Source of the DNA: Pseudomonadales bacterium
GTDB taxonomy: Bacteria > Pseudomonadota > Gammaproteobacteria > Pseudomonadales > Pseudohongiellaceae
Reading direction: 5' to 3'
DNA: 64,000 nt
Assembly: GCA_024234395.1 (NCBI GenBank)
Contig: JACKOH010000004.1
Location: 1 to 64,000 of the forward strand
Made by a program: the position numbers and the translations under genes. How positions within the stretch are numbered: the stretch's first letter is position 1; every line of letters starts with the position of its first letter. Below are positions 1 to 8,696 of the stretch, in pieces. Below the pieces are notes generated by a model, which searched no databases, was not told the DNA's origin, and saw only the letters and a list, made by a program, of their open reading frames with translations.

Positions 1-9
1 AAAGGGCCT

Positions 10-78
10 GGATGAAAGGGGCAGGATGAAAGGGACAGAATGAAAGGAGCAGGTTGAGAGGGCCGGATAGAAAAGGCC
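10..78. repeat. 14-bp minisatellite, about five units
   Basis: Five imperfect tandem copies of a 14-base unit close to GGATGAAAGGGGCA start at 10, 24, 38, 52 (13 bases) and 65, and a partial unit lies in bases 1-9, so the array probably continues outside the window. It lies just beyond the 3' end of the leftward methyltransferase gene. All units are purine-rich on the plus strand. No open frame or hairpin of note was seen. Confidence 0.85.
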
Positions 79-131
79 TGGCAGACAGGAGCAGCCACGT
101 CTAACAGGCTGCTAAATAGATACGCTGGTGC

Positions 132-986
132 TCAGCTATCCTGAGCTGTCCTCTGACCTGGCACGATGAACAGATCCGTGTGCCCCACCCGGCAGGTCCC
201 GCTGGTCACGGTTGACAGCCTGAATCGGGTCCAGTCCTCCAGTGCTGAGGCGTCCAGTTGCGCGTCACCCGCCACGGCATGACTTATACCCCGGATCAGT
301 TCGCTGATCAGTCTGTCATCGCTGTCATCGAGTTGCCAGGGACTGCTGCCCCTGCTCACCGCAAACCCGGCCTTAAGAAATGAATGTTCCAGATAATCGG
401 CGGCGTCGGGGCCTAGCGCCCGGCCAAAGCCTTTATCACGCTGCTGGTCGCGATTGAACGCGGCAAGCACGACCTGGTCCAGCGGATGGGCCGGCGTCCA
501 GTCCGTGGTTCCGTCATAATTCAGTGTCGCATACAGGCCGCAGGGCGAAGCCAAGCAGCGGGCCTGCAGACGGGCAGTCAGGGCGTCGAGGAAAGAGGCG
601 GAAACCAGATCGAACAGGGCCGAGGCGGTGATCAGGCGGGCACGGTCAAGTGGTAATCGATCCACATCGGCGAGATCGGCCTGGCTGGTGATCAGGTTAT
701 GGGTACCGCCGTGGCGACGCCGGGCTTCCGCCAGCAGAACGGGATCGTGATCCACAAGGTGCCAGGTTGCACTGACTGGATCATGGTCTGCCGAGCTTGT
801 CAGAGCACGCAGGGTGGATCCGGTGCCGGCACCCAGATCGACGACGACGGGATCGTCGTTGATCAGACCAGCTGTGGCAATTTCTGAACCCAGCCACTGT
901 CTGGCCAGCCGACTCAGCTGCGGGTCGCGGGCCCGCCGATCCGCATCTTCACGCAGGTTCAGCCAATCGATACTGAATCCACTCAT
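132..986 (-). CDS. class I SAM-dependent methyltransferase
   Basis: Predicted cytosolic methyltransferase of about 284 residues with a Rossmann fold. The glycine-rich SAM-binding motif I (VDLGAGTGS) lies near residue 48, followed by an acidic strand end (LVDHDP) that should hold the ribose hydroxyls. The ATG at 986 shares one base with the TGA of the upstream glycosyltransferase (TGATG) and has GGAG a few bases before it, so the two are probably translationally coupled; GTG and TTG codons just upstream are alternatives. Its position in the pterin/flavin-like cluster suggests it methylates that product or a glycosylated intermediate, but nothing in the sequence identifies the acceptor. Confidence 0.8.
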   Translation of the reverse strand: MSGFSIDWLNLREDADRRARDPQLSRLARQWLGSEIATAGLINDDPVVVDLGAGTGSTLRALTSSADHDPVSATWHLVDHDPVLLAEARRRHGGTHNLITSQADLADVDRLPLDRARLITASALFDLVSASFLDALTARLQARCLASPCGLYATLNYDGTTDWTPAHPLDQVVLAAFNRDQQRDKGFGRALGPDAADYLEHSFLKAGFAVSRGSSPWQLDDSDDRLISELIRGISHAVAGDAQLDASALEDWTRFRLSTVTSGTCRVGHTDLFIVPGQRTAQDS

Positions 987-2107
987 CAACACTGCTCCTG
1001 TTCAAGGCGCTGCACCTGCTCAAGCAGTTGCAATACCCGTCGCGCGCAGTCGTCCCAGTCGGGCAGGGCGGCCGCCGCGGCCCGGGCGCCTGCCTGCAGT
1101 TTGTGCCGCAGAGTGGCATCGGTGAGCAGTTGCTGCAGGGCTTCACGCAGTGCCCCGGTGTCGTCCGGCGCCACCAGCAGACCCGCGGTGTCGGGGACCA
1201 GGTCCGGAACCGCGCCGGCTCGCGCTGCGATCACCGGCAGACCGGCTGCCAGCGCCTCGGCGAAGACCATGCCGTAGCCTTCGAAGCGGGACGGCAGCAC
1301 AAACAGGTCGGCATTGGCGTATTCGCTTGGTAAACTGTCACTTGAGCCGACGAAGTCAATGCGCTCAGACAAGTGTAGCTCCCGCACGCGTTGCTCAAGG
1401 AAAGCCGCCCAGCCGGGATCGAACTCACTGCCGCCCACAAAGCGCGCCTGCCAGGGCAGAGCGGTCAGGGTGGCCAGTGCTTCGATCAGCACATCGTGAG
1501 CCTTGCGCCGGGTCAGGGTGGCGACTGTCAGCAGGCGTAGCGGGTTTCCATCACAGGCGGCAAACGGCATCCGCTCGGTTCCGGGCAGGGCTACCGTGAT
1601 ATGTTGCGCTGATACCCCGAACCGGGAGATGAACAGTTGCCGGGTATGTTCGCTGGTGACCACTACCGCGCGGGTGTGGCTCAGGGCGCTTTGTTCCGAG
1701 TGCATAAAATCCCGTTGTTGGGACGCATCGAGTCCCGATTCCAGTGCCAGCGGATGATGACACAGGGCCACCAGCCGCAGCCGTTTTGCTTCGGCTGCCG
1801 CCAATCTGTCCATTACGCCGAATGCCAGCCCATCGATCACTACCGTGGCACCATCCGGTAGTGTCGCCAGTACCCGGGCGGTGGCCTCCAGCGTCGGCGG
1901 GTCCGGCCTGGGGAAAGTCGCGGCCAGGGAGATCGTGGTGACCTCGAGCCCCAGCCTGCGCAGTCCGGCGATCAGGCGCCGGTCGTAGTGATAGCCTCCG
2001 GTCGCGGTGTCGAGATCGCCCGGGTAAAGGAAGTAACAGGAAAAATTTATCACCAGTGCTCTGATCCGTTGCCCCGTCGGACGCGTAACGTCATTATCGC
2101 CAGCCAT
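986..2107 (-). CDS. glycosyltransferase, GT4 family
   Basis: 373-residue GT-B fold retaining glycosyltransferase. The N-terminal half is the acceptor domain ([16 protein letters not shown] near residue 35). The C-terminal half carries the GT4 nucleotide-sugar region, with [14 protein letters not shown], then [22 protein letters not shown] containing the EX7E glutamates (F-E-G-Y and A-E-A-L), then GLLVAPDD. No signal peptide or membrane segment, so cytosolic or peripheral. It is first of a two-gene leftward unit with the methyltransferase and is divergent from ribA, about 100 bases away. The donor sugar and acceptor are not predictable; the neighbours suggest a pterin/flavin-like or lipid acceptor. 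Confidence 0.85.
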   Translation of the reverse strand: MAGDNDVTRPTGQRIRALVINFSCYFLYPGDLDTATGGYHYDRRLIAGLRRLGLEVTTISLAATFPRPDPPTLEATARVLATLPDGATVVIDGLAFGVMDRLAAAEAKRLRLVALCHHPLALESGLDASQQRDFMHSEQSALSHTRAVVVTSEHTRQLFISRFGVSAQHITVALPGTERMPFAACDGNPLRLLTVATLTRRKAHDVLIEALATLTALPWQARFVGGSEFDPGWAAFLEQRVRELHLSERIDFVGSSDSLPSEYANADLFVLPSRFEGYGMVFAEALAAGLPVIAARAGAVPDLVPDTAGLLVAPDDTGALREALQQLLTDATLRHKLQAGARAAAAALPDWDDCARRVLQLLEQVQRLEQEQC

Positions 2108-2211
2108 GTGGCGTGTCTGCCCCGGGGTGCCAGGCTTGCTTCGATTCCGGGCCCGACATACTATTGATTAATCTGCGGTTCCCTGAACCGTCTATCCAAT
2201 CTGACGAGGGC

Positions 2212-2832
2212 ATGATGTCCAAACTTTCAGTGACCCGCAAGGCCAGTGCCCGGATTCCCACCGCTCACGGTGATTTTCAATTGTGTTATTACACCAACAC
2301 GCTGGACAGCAAGGAGCACCTGGCCTTTTTTATGGGGGATCCGGCCAGTGTCGATCCGCTGCTGGTCAGGGTGCACTCAGAGTGTTTCACCGGCGATGTG
2401 CTGGGGTCCCGCCGCTGTGATTGCGGCGAGCAGCTGGACCGCTCCATGGCCATGGTGGCGCGCGCCGGAGTGGGCGTGGTTCTTTATCTGCGCCAGGAGG
2501 GTCGGGGTATCGGCCTGCTGGAGAAGCTGCGGGCCTATAATCTGCAGGACGAAGGCTTCGACACCGTGGATGCCAACCTGATGCTGGGTCATGAAGCCGA
2601 TGCCCGCGACTACTCTGTGGCGGCGCTGATGCTTGAGGATCTCGGAGTACGGTCAGTGCGCCTGATGACCAATAATCCCGCTAAGATCAGCGCCCTCGAG
2701 GCCGCTGGTATCGATGTGCGGGAGCGGGTGTCTCTGGAAGTGGCAGCCAATGCCGACAACGTGGACTACCTGATGACCAAGGCACAACGTATGAACCACC
2801 TCCTGCATGTCAAATCCGTCAGTAGCCCGTGA
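2212..2832 (+). CDS. ribA: GTP cyclohydrolase II
   Basis: 206 residues, the usual length for a stand-alone GTP cyclohydrolase II, which opens GTP to 2,5-diamino-6-ribosylamino-4(3H)-pyrimidinone 5'-phosphate, formate and pyrophosphate. The zinc-binding segment [19 protein letters not shown] has the three conserved cysteines, and [10 protein letters not shown] and MTNNPAK are also conserved. The ATG at 2212 (a second ATG follows at 2215) is preceded by GACGAGGG; an in-frame upstream extension to 2113 lacks family similarity and was rejected. It is first in a four-gene rightward unit with a RibD-type reductase, a dehydrogenase and a PTPS homologue. That company suggests it feeds a special pathway and not only riboflavin synthesis; whether the genome has another ribA is not visible here. 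Confidence 0.93.
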   Translation: MMSKLSVTRKASARIPTAHGDFQLCYYTNTLDSKEHLAFFMGDPASVDPLLVRVHSECFTGDVLGSRRCDCGEQLDRSMAMVARAGVGVVLYLRQEGRGIGLLEKLRAYNLQDEGFDTVDANLMLGHEADARDYSVAALMLEDLGVRSVRLMTNNPAKISALEAAGIDVRERVSLEVAANADNVDYLMTKAQRMNHLLHVKSVSSP

Positions 2833-2836
2833 ACCG

Positions 2837-3571
2837 ATGGACCTCAATCAACGCATTGGGCAGTGGCTGCAAAGTACACAACAGGAATTTTACGCGGAGA
2901 ATAACGGCGCCGGCCCCGGTGACCGACCACAGGTAACGCTCAGCTTTGCCCAGAGCTGGGACGGCAGCATCACTACCAGTCCCGGCGAGACGCTGGTATT
3001 GAGTAGCGAGGCGGGCATGCAGATGACCCATCAGCTGCGCAGCCTGCACGACGGTATCCTGGTAGGAATCGGGACGATCCTGGCCGACGATCCCCGGCTT
3101 ACGGTTCGCGAATGGACCGGCAGTAATCCCAAACCCATCGTTCTGGACAGCCAGCTGCGTATGCCTCCCTCCAGCTGGCTCTGCAAGAATGCCGATCAAT
3201 TGTGCTGGGTGCTGACCACGCAGCAGGCGGCCGGTGAACGCGACGACTGCGAACTGATCGTGGTACCCGGTGACGAGGCCGGCAAGGTCGACCTGCCGTC
3301 CGCGCTGCAGGAACTTCACGCCCGTGGAATCCGCAGCCTGATGGTGGAGGGCGGCGCCTCCATCATCACCGCTTTCCTGCGCGCGGGACTGGCCGATGCT
3401 ATCGTGCTGACCGTGGCGCCGATGCTGCTGGGGGGCTATAACGCCATCGGCCGACTCTGTGAAGCGGGTGGTGTGCAGAAGCTGCCCCGCATTTCACCGC
3501 TGCACAGTCAGCAACTGGGTGATGAGCTGTTTGTCTGGGGGCGGTTGCATTACGGCGAGGTAGAGCGGTGA
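2837..3571 (+). CDS. RibD C-terminal reductase-domain protein (no deaminase domain)
   Basis: About 244 residues, resembling only the reductase half of RibD (dihydrofolate-reductase fold). The conserved opening TLSFAQSWDGSI, the substrate/NADPH region GILVGIGTILADDPRLTVR and the NADPH loop LMVEGGAS are all present, while the zinc deaminase domain is absent. By analogy with archaeal and fungal reductases it could reduce the ribosyl chain of the undeaminated RibA product to a ribityl chain. ATG 2837 lies four bases after the ribA stop; an in-frame ATG at 2807 would overlap ribA and cannot be excluded. The end overlaps the next gene by four bases (GTGA). Confidence 0.85.
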   Translation: MDLNQRIGQWLQSTQQEFYAENNGAGPGDRPQVTLSFAQSWDGSITTSPGETLVLSSEAGMQMTHQLRSLHDGILVGIGTILADDPRLTVREWTGSNPKPIVLDSQLRMPPSSWLCKNADQLCWVLTTQQAAGERDDCELIVVPGDEAGKVDLPSALQELHARGIRSLMVEGGASIITAFLRAGLADAIVLTVAPMLLGGYNAIGRLCEAGGVQKLPRISPLHSQQLGDELFVWGRLHYGEVER

Positions 3572-4614
3572 GTCGGCACACTGGAACAACCAGAGCGTCA
3601 CAGCTCTGGTTCACGTCTCCTTATCGTGTCGAAGTTCGCGAGGTCGCTCTGCCGCCACCGGATCCGGAGCAGGTGCTGGTCAGGGTCAGTTTCTCAGCGC
3701 CCAGTCCCGGTACTGAACTGCTGGTGTACCGTGGCCAGTTGCCTGCCTCAATGGCGCTGGACAGTTCCCTGGAAGCGTTGCAGCAGGCGGCTGATTATCC
3801 GCTGCAATACGGGTATTCCTGTGTCGGCGAGGTGCAGCAGGTCGGCAGCGCAGTCGATCCCGCCTGGCTGGGGCGCCAGGTGTTCTCTTTTCAGCCTCAC
3901 TGCAGCCATTTTCTTGCCACGACCGATGCCCTCCAACCGGTGCCGGATGACGTGACTGCCGAACAGGCAGTCTTCCTGCCCAATATGGAGACTGCCATCA
4001 ATCTGGTTCAGGACGGGCAGCCATTGATCGGCGAGCGGGTCCTGGTGCTCGGCCAGGGCATCGTCGGATTGTTGTTATCGGCCCTGTTAGTCAGACATCC
4101 GCTGCAGTCGCTGGTCGCCATAGAAGGGCGGCCCTGTCGGCAGGACCTGTCCCGGCAGCTGGGCGTGCCGCGCGTACTCGCTCCGGAACAGGCCCGGGAC
4201 AGCATTACGGTTTTTGGCGACGGGCAGGCAGCCACGAGCGGTGCGGACCTGATATACGAAGTCAGCGGTCACCCGGAGGCGCTGAACCTGGCAGTACACC
4301 TGAGCGGATTCGCCAGCCGCATCGTCATCGGCAGCTGGTACGGTAGCAAGCCGGTAGCTGTCGAGCTGGGCGGAGCCGCGCATCGTAACCGGCTGCAGCT
4401 GATTACCAGCCAGGTCAGTACCCTGGCACCGGCACTGAGCGGTCGCTGGGACAAACAGCGCCGTTTTGAACTGGCCTGGGAAATGCTCAGGCAGGTTGAT
4501 CCGCGGCAACTGGTTACCCAGGTTCTGCCCCTGCAGGAGGCAGACTCACTGTATCGCCAGTTACACGAGGAACAGCCCGGCATTCTGCAGCCACTTTTTC
4601 ACTATCCGGAATGA
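3568..4614 (+). CDS. medium-chain (zinc-type) alcohol dehydrogenase family protein
   Basis: 348 residues, MDR superfamily. The N-terminal GroES-like domain has SFSAPSPGTELLVYRG, a signature like that of the BchC-type branch. The NAD(P)-binding segment RVLVLGQGIVGLLL is near residue 160. The usual catalytic-zinc GHE motif is replaced by GYSCVGEV, so a classical zinc alcohol dehydrogenase mechanism is doubtful. The GTG start overlaps the reductase stop (GTGA), indicating co-translation. Probably oxidises or reduces a side-chain alcohol or ketone of the product made by the neighbouring RibA, reductase and PTPS homologues; the substrate is unknown. Confidence 0.82.
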   Translation: MSRHTGTTRASQLWFTSPYRVEVREVALPPPDPEQVLVRVSFSAPSPGTELLVYRGQLPASMALDSSLEALQQAADYPLQYGYSCVGEVQQVGSAVDPAWLGRQVFSFQPHCSHFLATTDALQPVPDDVTAEQAVFLPNMETAINLVQDGQPLIGERVLVLGQGIVGLLLSALLVRHPLQSLVAIEGRPCRQDLSRQLGVPRVLAPEQARDSITVFGDGQAATSGADLIYEVSGHPEALNLAVHLSGFASRIVIGSWYGSKPVAVELGGAAHRNRLQLITSQVSTLAPALSGRWDKQRRFELAWEMLRQVDPRQLVTQVLPLQEADSLYRQLHEEQPGILQPLFHYPE

Positions 4615-4624
4615 AAGGTTTTTT

Positions 4625-5014
4625 ATGTATAGCGTAGCGGTTACCCGAGATTTCATCGCCAATCACTATCTCGTCGGCGGCGACTGGGGAGATGAGAACA
4701 GCCCCCATGCCCATCACTATGTCCTGGAGGTGTGTATCGAGAGCGAAACCCTCGACCGGCACGGCTACCTGGTGGATATTGTCGAAATCGAGGCGGCCCT
4801 GAAAACGGTAGTGGATTATTTCCGCGACAGCATGCTCAATGACAAACCGGAGTTTGCCGGCCTCAATCCCAGCCTGGAACATTTTTCCCGGATTCTCAGC
4901 GACAAGCTGATAGCCGGAATCAGTCCGCCGGGGAATGGTTCGCTGACGGTGAAACTGTGGGAAAACGAGAGTTGCTGGGCTGCCTATCGAAAGTCGTTCA
5001 TGCAGGCTGACTGA
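4625..5014 (+). CDS. 6-pyruvoyl/6-carboxy-tetrahydropterin synthase family protein
   Basis: 129 residues, the usual length for the PTPS/QueD fold. Zinc-ligand histidines are visible in DFIANHYL and in the paired PHAHHY, and the C-terminal LTVKLWENESCWAAY holds the conserved glutamate that binds the pterin ring. The catalytic Cys of the usual CxxxHGH is absent: the corresponding stretch reads ENSPHAH, with Glu at that position and Ala in place of Gly. This resembles the change seen in PTPS variants that cleave different side chains. Last gene of the rightward unit, 10 bases after the dehydrogenase, with AATGAAAGG ahead of the ATG. It ends six bases from the convergent flippase gene. Confidence 0.85.
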   Translation: MYSVAVTRDFIANHYLVGGDWGDENSPHAHHYVLEVCIESETLDRHGYLVDIVEIEAALKTVVDYFRDSMLNDKPEFAGLNPSLEHFSRILSDKLIAGISPPGNGSLTVKLWENESCWAAYRKSFMQAD

Positions 5015-5020
5015 GCGAAC

Positions 5021-6064
5021 TCAGTCGATCGGAATGCGAATGGTCCCGGCTTCTGAAGTCGTCGGATTTTGAATCCCGGTGGTTTCAGTACGCCGCAGAC
5101 CGGCCAGGCACAACAGACCTATCAGCAGCACGACGACGTCGCGCAGGCGGGTCAGCACAATCAGTCCCGCCGCAGCGGACAGCGGCAGGTTCAGGTACGC
5201 GAACGACCACAGCAGTGAAGCCTCGATGGTGCCGATACCACCGGGCATCGGCAGCAGCATCGCCAGGCGCATACCCACCATGATCAATACCACTCCAGTC
5301 AGGGTCGGCGCCAGGTCGAGAAAGCGCAATAACAGGGTCAGTTCCAGCAGCAATGCCCCCCAGCCGGCCAGGGCCAGGCCTACCGCCAGTGCGAGACGGG
5401 GTTTCTGCTGCGAGAAAGACTTGCGCAACAGGGTGACCAGAGCCTGCCAGCCCTGGTTCTGATCAGACTGTTGGTCCGAGCGCCAGCGTTGTCCCATCTT
5501 CCGCAGTCTTAAACTCAACCAGGCGGGATGCTTCACGATCACGCTCACTATAACCAGCATCAGGAGCAGTACCGTCATCAGAATGGTCGCGACCTGCAGC
5601 CAGGTGGCAATCGGCAGAATCGCGGTTCCGAACAGGGTGAGCACACCTGCCAGCAGTACTGCCATATTGATGAAGGTTTCCAGAAAGCGGTCCACGCCCA
5701 GCACGGCGATGGCACGGTGTAACGGGAGTTGCCTGTATTTGTGCAGCCAGTAGAGCTGCAGCGGTTCGCCTCCGAAATGTGGGCCGGGCGTCACGAAACT
5801 GATCAGGCTGGCGGACTGACGCAGCCGAAACAGAAACCCCAATGGCAATGCAGTGCCCATGGACAGTGCCAGCAGCTGCCATCTTTTGACTGCCAGGTAT
5901 AAAATAGTCACGTTGATCAGTATCCAGAGCAACCAGTCTCCCGGCGCCAGCAGCCCGATCCCGGCCAGCATATCCTGGACCGGCAATTGCCGCAGGGTCC
6001 AGACCACGAGCAGCAGGGCTATCAGCCACAGTGCCAGATGAAGAAATTCGGCAATCCTGGTCAT
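5021..6064 (-). CDS. lysylphosphatidylglycerol synthase TM-region (flippase-like) membrane protein
   Basis: 347 residues with about eight hydrophobic segments and the family signature SFVTPGPHFGGEPLQLYWL near residue 90 and LLPMPGGIGTIE near residue 272. This matches the UPF0104/AglD-like integral membrane family, which lacks the aminoacyl transferase domain of MprF. Such proteins are thought to flip or handle lipids at the inner membrane. Its ATG overlaps the stop of the CDP-alcohol phosphatidyltransferase gene (ATGA), so the two form a coupled pair that probably makes and moves a lipid or lipid-linked product. Substrate unknown. Confidence 0.85.
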   Translation of the reverse strand: MTRIAEFLHLALWLIALLLVVWTLRQLPVQDMLAGIGLLAPGDWLLWILINVTILYLAVKRWQLLALSMGTALPLGFLFRLRQSASLISFVTPGPHFGGEPLQLYWLHKYRQLPLHRAIAVLGVDRFLETFINMAVLLAGVLTLFGTAILPIATWLQVATILMTVLLLMLVIVSVIVKHPAWLSLRLRKMGQRWRSDQQSDQNQGWQALVTLLRKSFSQQKPRLALAVGLALAGWGALLLELTLLLRFLDLAPTLTGVVLIMVGMRLAMLLPMPGGIGTIEASLLWSFAYLNLPLSAAAGLIVLTRLRDVVVLLIGLLCLAGLRRTETTGIQNPTTSEAGTIRIPID

Positions 6065-6798
6065 GAAACCACTTCCGGGGTTGCCGGCAGCCGCCCGCTG
6101 ACACTCAGCCAGTCACGCCAGAAACCGAACAGCAACGGCAGCATGAACAGGAACCCCACCGGCCGGGTCAGTTCGCCTGGTAGCGGTGGCCACAGTGCGG
6201 CAGCCACCAGCCCCATCTGGAAACCCGCCAGTTGTCGACGCAGGGTGCTGGGCGGCAGGGGATATACCGGTTTACCCTGCCGCCGTCTCCAGTACAGGCC
6301 TGACTGGAACAGGTAATAAGCCACGCTGACCAGCAGGTAGCTGGCGTACAGCCTGCCATGCAGGACCGCCAGCAAAGGCGCGATCAGCAGCCCCAAAGCA
6401 TCCAGTGCAGTATCCAGTTCGCTACCCAGTTGCGTGGTCTGCTGGCGGCGCCGGGCCAGGTAACCATCCAGCAGGTCGCCCAGTGCCGCCAGGGTGTAGA
6501 AGGCGGCGGGAATAAACAGGGTCCATGCCGGCAGCTTGTTCGACAAAAACAGAAAGCCGGCGGTCGCGGCAATCAGCAGGCCCCGCATCAGGGTCACAAG
6601 GTTGGCCACCCCGAGAGTCGGCTGGAGGCCGCCATCCACGCTCTGGCGATTTTTGTGCAGCCGGCGGTTACACTGCCAGATCACAAAACTCCAGCAGACC
6701 AGGGCGGCGGGCAGCCAGCGCAGGGTGAACGGGCCATGGGTGGCCGCCGACAGGACGGCCGCAAGAACCAGCAAAAACCCTGCACCGAGCAGGGCCAT
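6061..6798 (-). CDS. CDP-alcohol phosphatidyltransferase
   Basis: Integral membrane transferase that would join a CDP-activated alcohol (usually CDP-diacylglycerol) to an alcohol head group. The diagnostic motif is complete: GDLLDGYLAR, then GSELDTALD, giving the four metal- and substrate-binding aspartates. About six hydrophobic segments follow the usual topology. The start is uncertain: the frame stays open to 7104, but that extension overlaps the divergent opgG leader and is unlike the family, so ATG 6798 was chosen; a TTG or other rare start near 6880 is possible. Downstream ATGA overlap with the flippase-like gene. Confidence 0.82.
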   Translation of the reverse strand: MALLGAGFLLVLAAVLSAATHGPFTLRWLPAALVCWSFVIWQCNRRLHKNRQSVDGGLQPTLGVANLVTLMRGLLIAATAGFLFLSNKLPAWTLFIPAAFYTLAALGDLLDGYLARRRQQTTQLGSELDTALDALGLLIAPLLAVLHGRLYASYLLVSVAYYLFQSGLYWRRRQGKPVYPLPPSTLRRQLAGFQMGLVAAALWPPLPGELTRPVGFLFMLPLLFGFWRDWLSVSGRLPATPEVVS

Positions 6799-7130
6799 GC
6801 ACCGCAGTTCGCGTTGCAGACGCGGCAGAGGGTCTGGTATTGCAGGGCCAGGTAGTGAGAAGATAGTGACGCTCCTCGACAAAGTCAGGATCTGAAGTTT
6901 TCTTTGACTGCCCAGTATACGTTCTGCCGCGCCATCGGGACCAGTGATGCTCAGCGGCCGCTGATCCACGGCCCCAGGCACAGCGTAACCACCTGAATTA
7001 AACAATGCCTTCAGGCTTTCCATGCCGGGCAGTCTGTCCTTGTCACCGGTGCCTTGAACCGATCGGAAAGTGCTTTGATCTGCAGGACTTACAGACTCGC
7101 GCAAGACAGGAACTGAAAAGGACCCCTATC

Positions 7131-8696
7131 ATGATTTTCCCGCTCCGGGGCGTTAACTACCCGACGTGTGCAGCGTTCCTGAAGCTGGGAGCCTGTCTAA
7201 CGTGCCTGGCCACGCAGGCGGTCCTGGCGCAGTCGGAAAGCGGATCCGGAGATGATCAGACGTCCTTCAGCCAGGCCTGGCTGGATTCGAAGGCCCGGGA
7301 ACTGGCCCGGCAGCAATTCCAGCCGGCTGTGCTGGATGCCGATAATCCGCTTCAGGCTCTGGATTACGATCAGTACCGGCGCATTGTGTTCGATCCCGAT
7401 CAGGCGATCTGGAGAGACACCGGGCTGCCGTTCCAATTGCAGATGTTCCATCCGGGGTTTCTGTCCACGACGCCGGTGACCGTCCATCTGGTCGCAGAAG
7501 GAACCGCAAAACCGTTACCCTTCTCAACCGAGCTGTTCGACTATCACGCCAGCCTGCCTGCTATTGACCCTGCCGACGTCGGGGGATTCGCCGGCTTCCG
7601 GATCCATTACCCCATCAATACTCCGGAGCGCTTCGAGGAATTTCTGGTGTTTCTGGGTGCCAGTTACTTTCGGGCGGTCGGCAGGGAACAGTTTTACGGG
7701 CTGTCGGCCCGGGGGTTGGCGGTCAACACGGTCGGTCCCGGTGGCGAAGAATTTCCGCGCTTCTCGGAATTCTGGATCGAGCGTCCCGACCTGCAGGATA
7801 CTCAAATTGTTGTTCACGCGCTGCTGGACAGCCCGTCGCTGACCGGATCCTACCGGTTTCTTGTGACGCCAGGTGAAAGTACCCGGATTGATGTGGATGC
7901 GACTCTGTTCCCGCGCCAGGATCTGCCGCGGATGGGCATCGCACCACTTACCTCCATGTTTCTGTTCGATGCCACCAACCGGAGCCGTTTCGACGATTAT
8001 CGCAGCGCCGTGCATGATTCCGATGGTCTGCAGTTTCTGCGCGCCAACGGGGAAATCGTCTGGCGGCCACTGACCAACCCCGGCCGTTTGCAGGTGTCTG
8101 CATTCGCCGACACCCGCCCGGTCGGGTTCGGGCTGTTGCAGCGCCACAGTGAATTTGCTCACTTCAACGATGGCGAGGCCCGTTATGACAAACGTACTTC
8201 TCTGTGGATAGAGCCGTTGGACGACTGGGGAATGGGACACCTGGAACTGGTGGAGATTCCCACAGGCGAGGAAACCAGTGACAATATCGTGGCTTACTGG
8301 CAACCTGCCGGGGGGCTCGAGGCGGGTGGCGAATACCACTTCCGTTACCGGATGGTGTGGGGCTACGATTCACCGGTGTCGCCAGCCCAGGGACGCATCG
8401 TGGAAACCGCAGCGGGCGCAGTCGACAAAAGCCCGGAGCGGGTTTTTGTTATCGACTACAGTAACGGTGACCGGATCCCCGGTGTGACCTCTGACCCCGC
8501 GACGGTAACCATCAATGCAAGCACCAGTGCCGGGGTCATAACCGACATCAGTGGGACCCTGTTGGAACCAACCGGTCGCTACCGGGTTTATATTAAACTG
8601 GATCCGGACGGAGCCGAACTTGCCGAATTACGGGTTACGCTGGAAGCTGGCGGACAGCCGTGGGGAGAAACCTGGTTATACCGGTGGACACAATGA
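7131..8696 (+). CDS. opgG: glucan biosynthesis protein G (periplasmic)
   Basis: 521 residues including a signal peptide that ends near AQSES. Typical OpgG/OpgD sequence follows: FSQAWLDSKARELA, then LDYDQYRRIVFDPDQAIW, then FRIHYPIN, YFRAVGREQFYGLSARGLAVNT and FRYRMVWGYD. The protein acts in the periplasm on the linear beta-1,2-glucan backbone of osmoregulated periplasmic glucans. ATG 7131 is preceded by AAAAGGA; an upstream in-frame extension lacks a signal peptide. Its last bases overlap the start of opgH (ATGA), the standard opgGH arrangement, so expression is coupled. Confidence 0.94.
   Translation: MIFPLRGVNYPTCAAFLKLGACLTCLATQAVLAQSESGSGDDQTSFSQAWLDSKARELARQQFQPAVLDADNPLQALDYDQYRRIVFDPDQAIWRDTGLPFQLQMFHPGFLSTTPVTVHLVAEGTAKPLPFSTELFDYHASLPAIDPADVGGFAGFRIHYPINTPERFEEFLVFLGASYFRAVGREQFYGLSARGLAVNTVGPGGEEFPRFSEFWIERPDLQDTQIVVHALLDSPSLTGSYRFLVTPGESTRIDVDATLFPRQDLPRMGIAPLTSMFLFDATNRSRFDDYRSAVHDSDGLQFLRANGEIVWRPLTNPGRLQVSAFADTRPVGFGLLQRHSEFAHFNDGEARYDKRTSLWIEPLDDWGMGHLELVEIPTGEETSDNIVAYWQPAGGLEAGGEYHFRYRMVWGYDSPVSPAQGRIVETAAGAVDKSPERVFVIDYSNGDRIPGVTSDPATVTINASTSAGVITDISGTLLEPTGRYRVYIKLDPDGAELAELRVTLEAGGQPWGETWLYRWTQ

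Noticed and set aside
2113..2211. N-terminal extension of RibA
   Set aside because: No family similarity; ATG 2212 has a proper ribosome site.
2108..2211. FMN riboswitch before ribA
   Set aside because: The 100-base leader has none of the conserved RFN-element sequences.
6799..7104. N-terminal extension of the CDP-alcohol phosphatidyltransferase
   Set aside because: Overlaps the divergent opgG leader, is not hydrophobic and is unlike the family.
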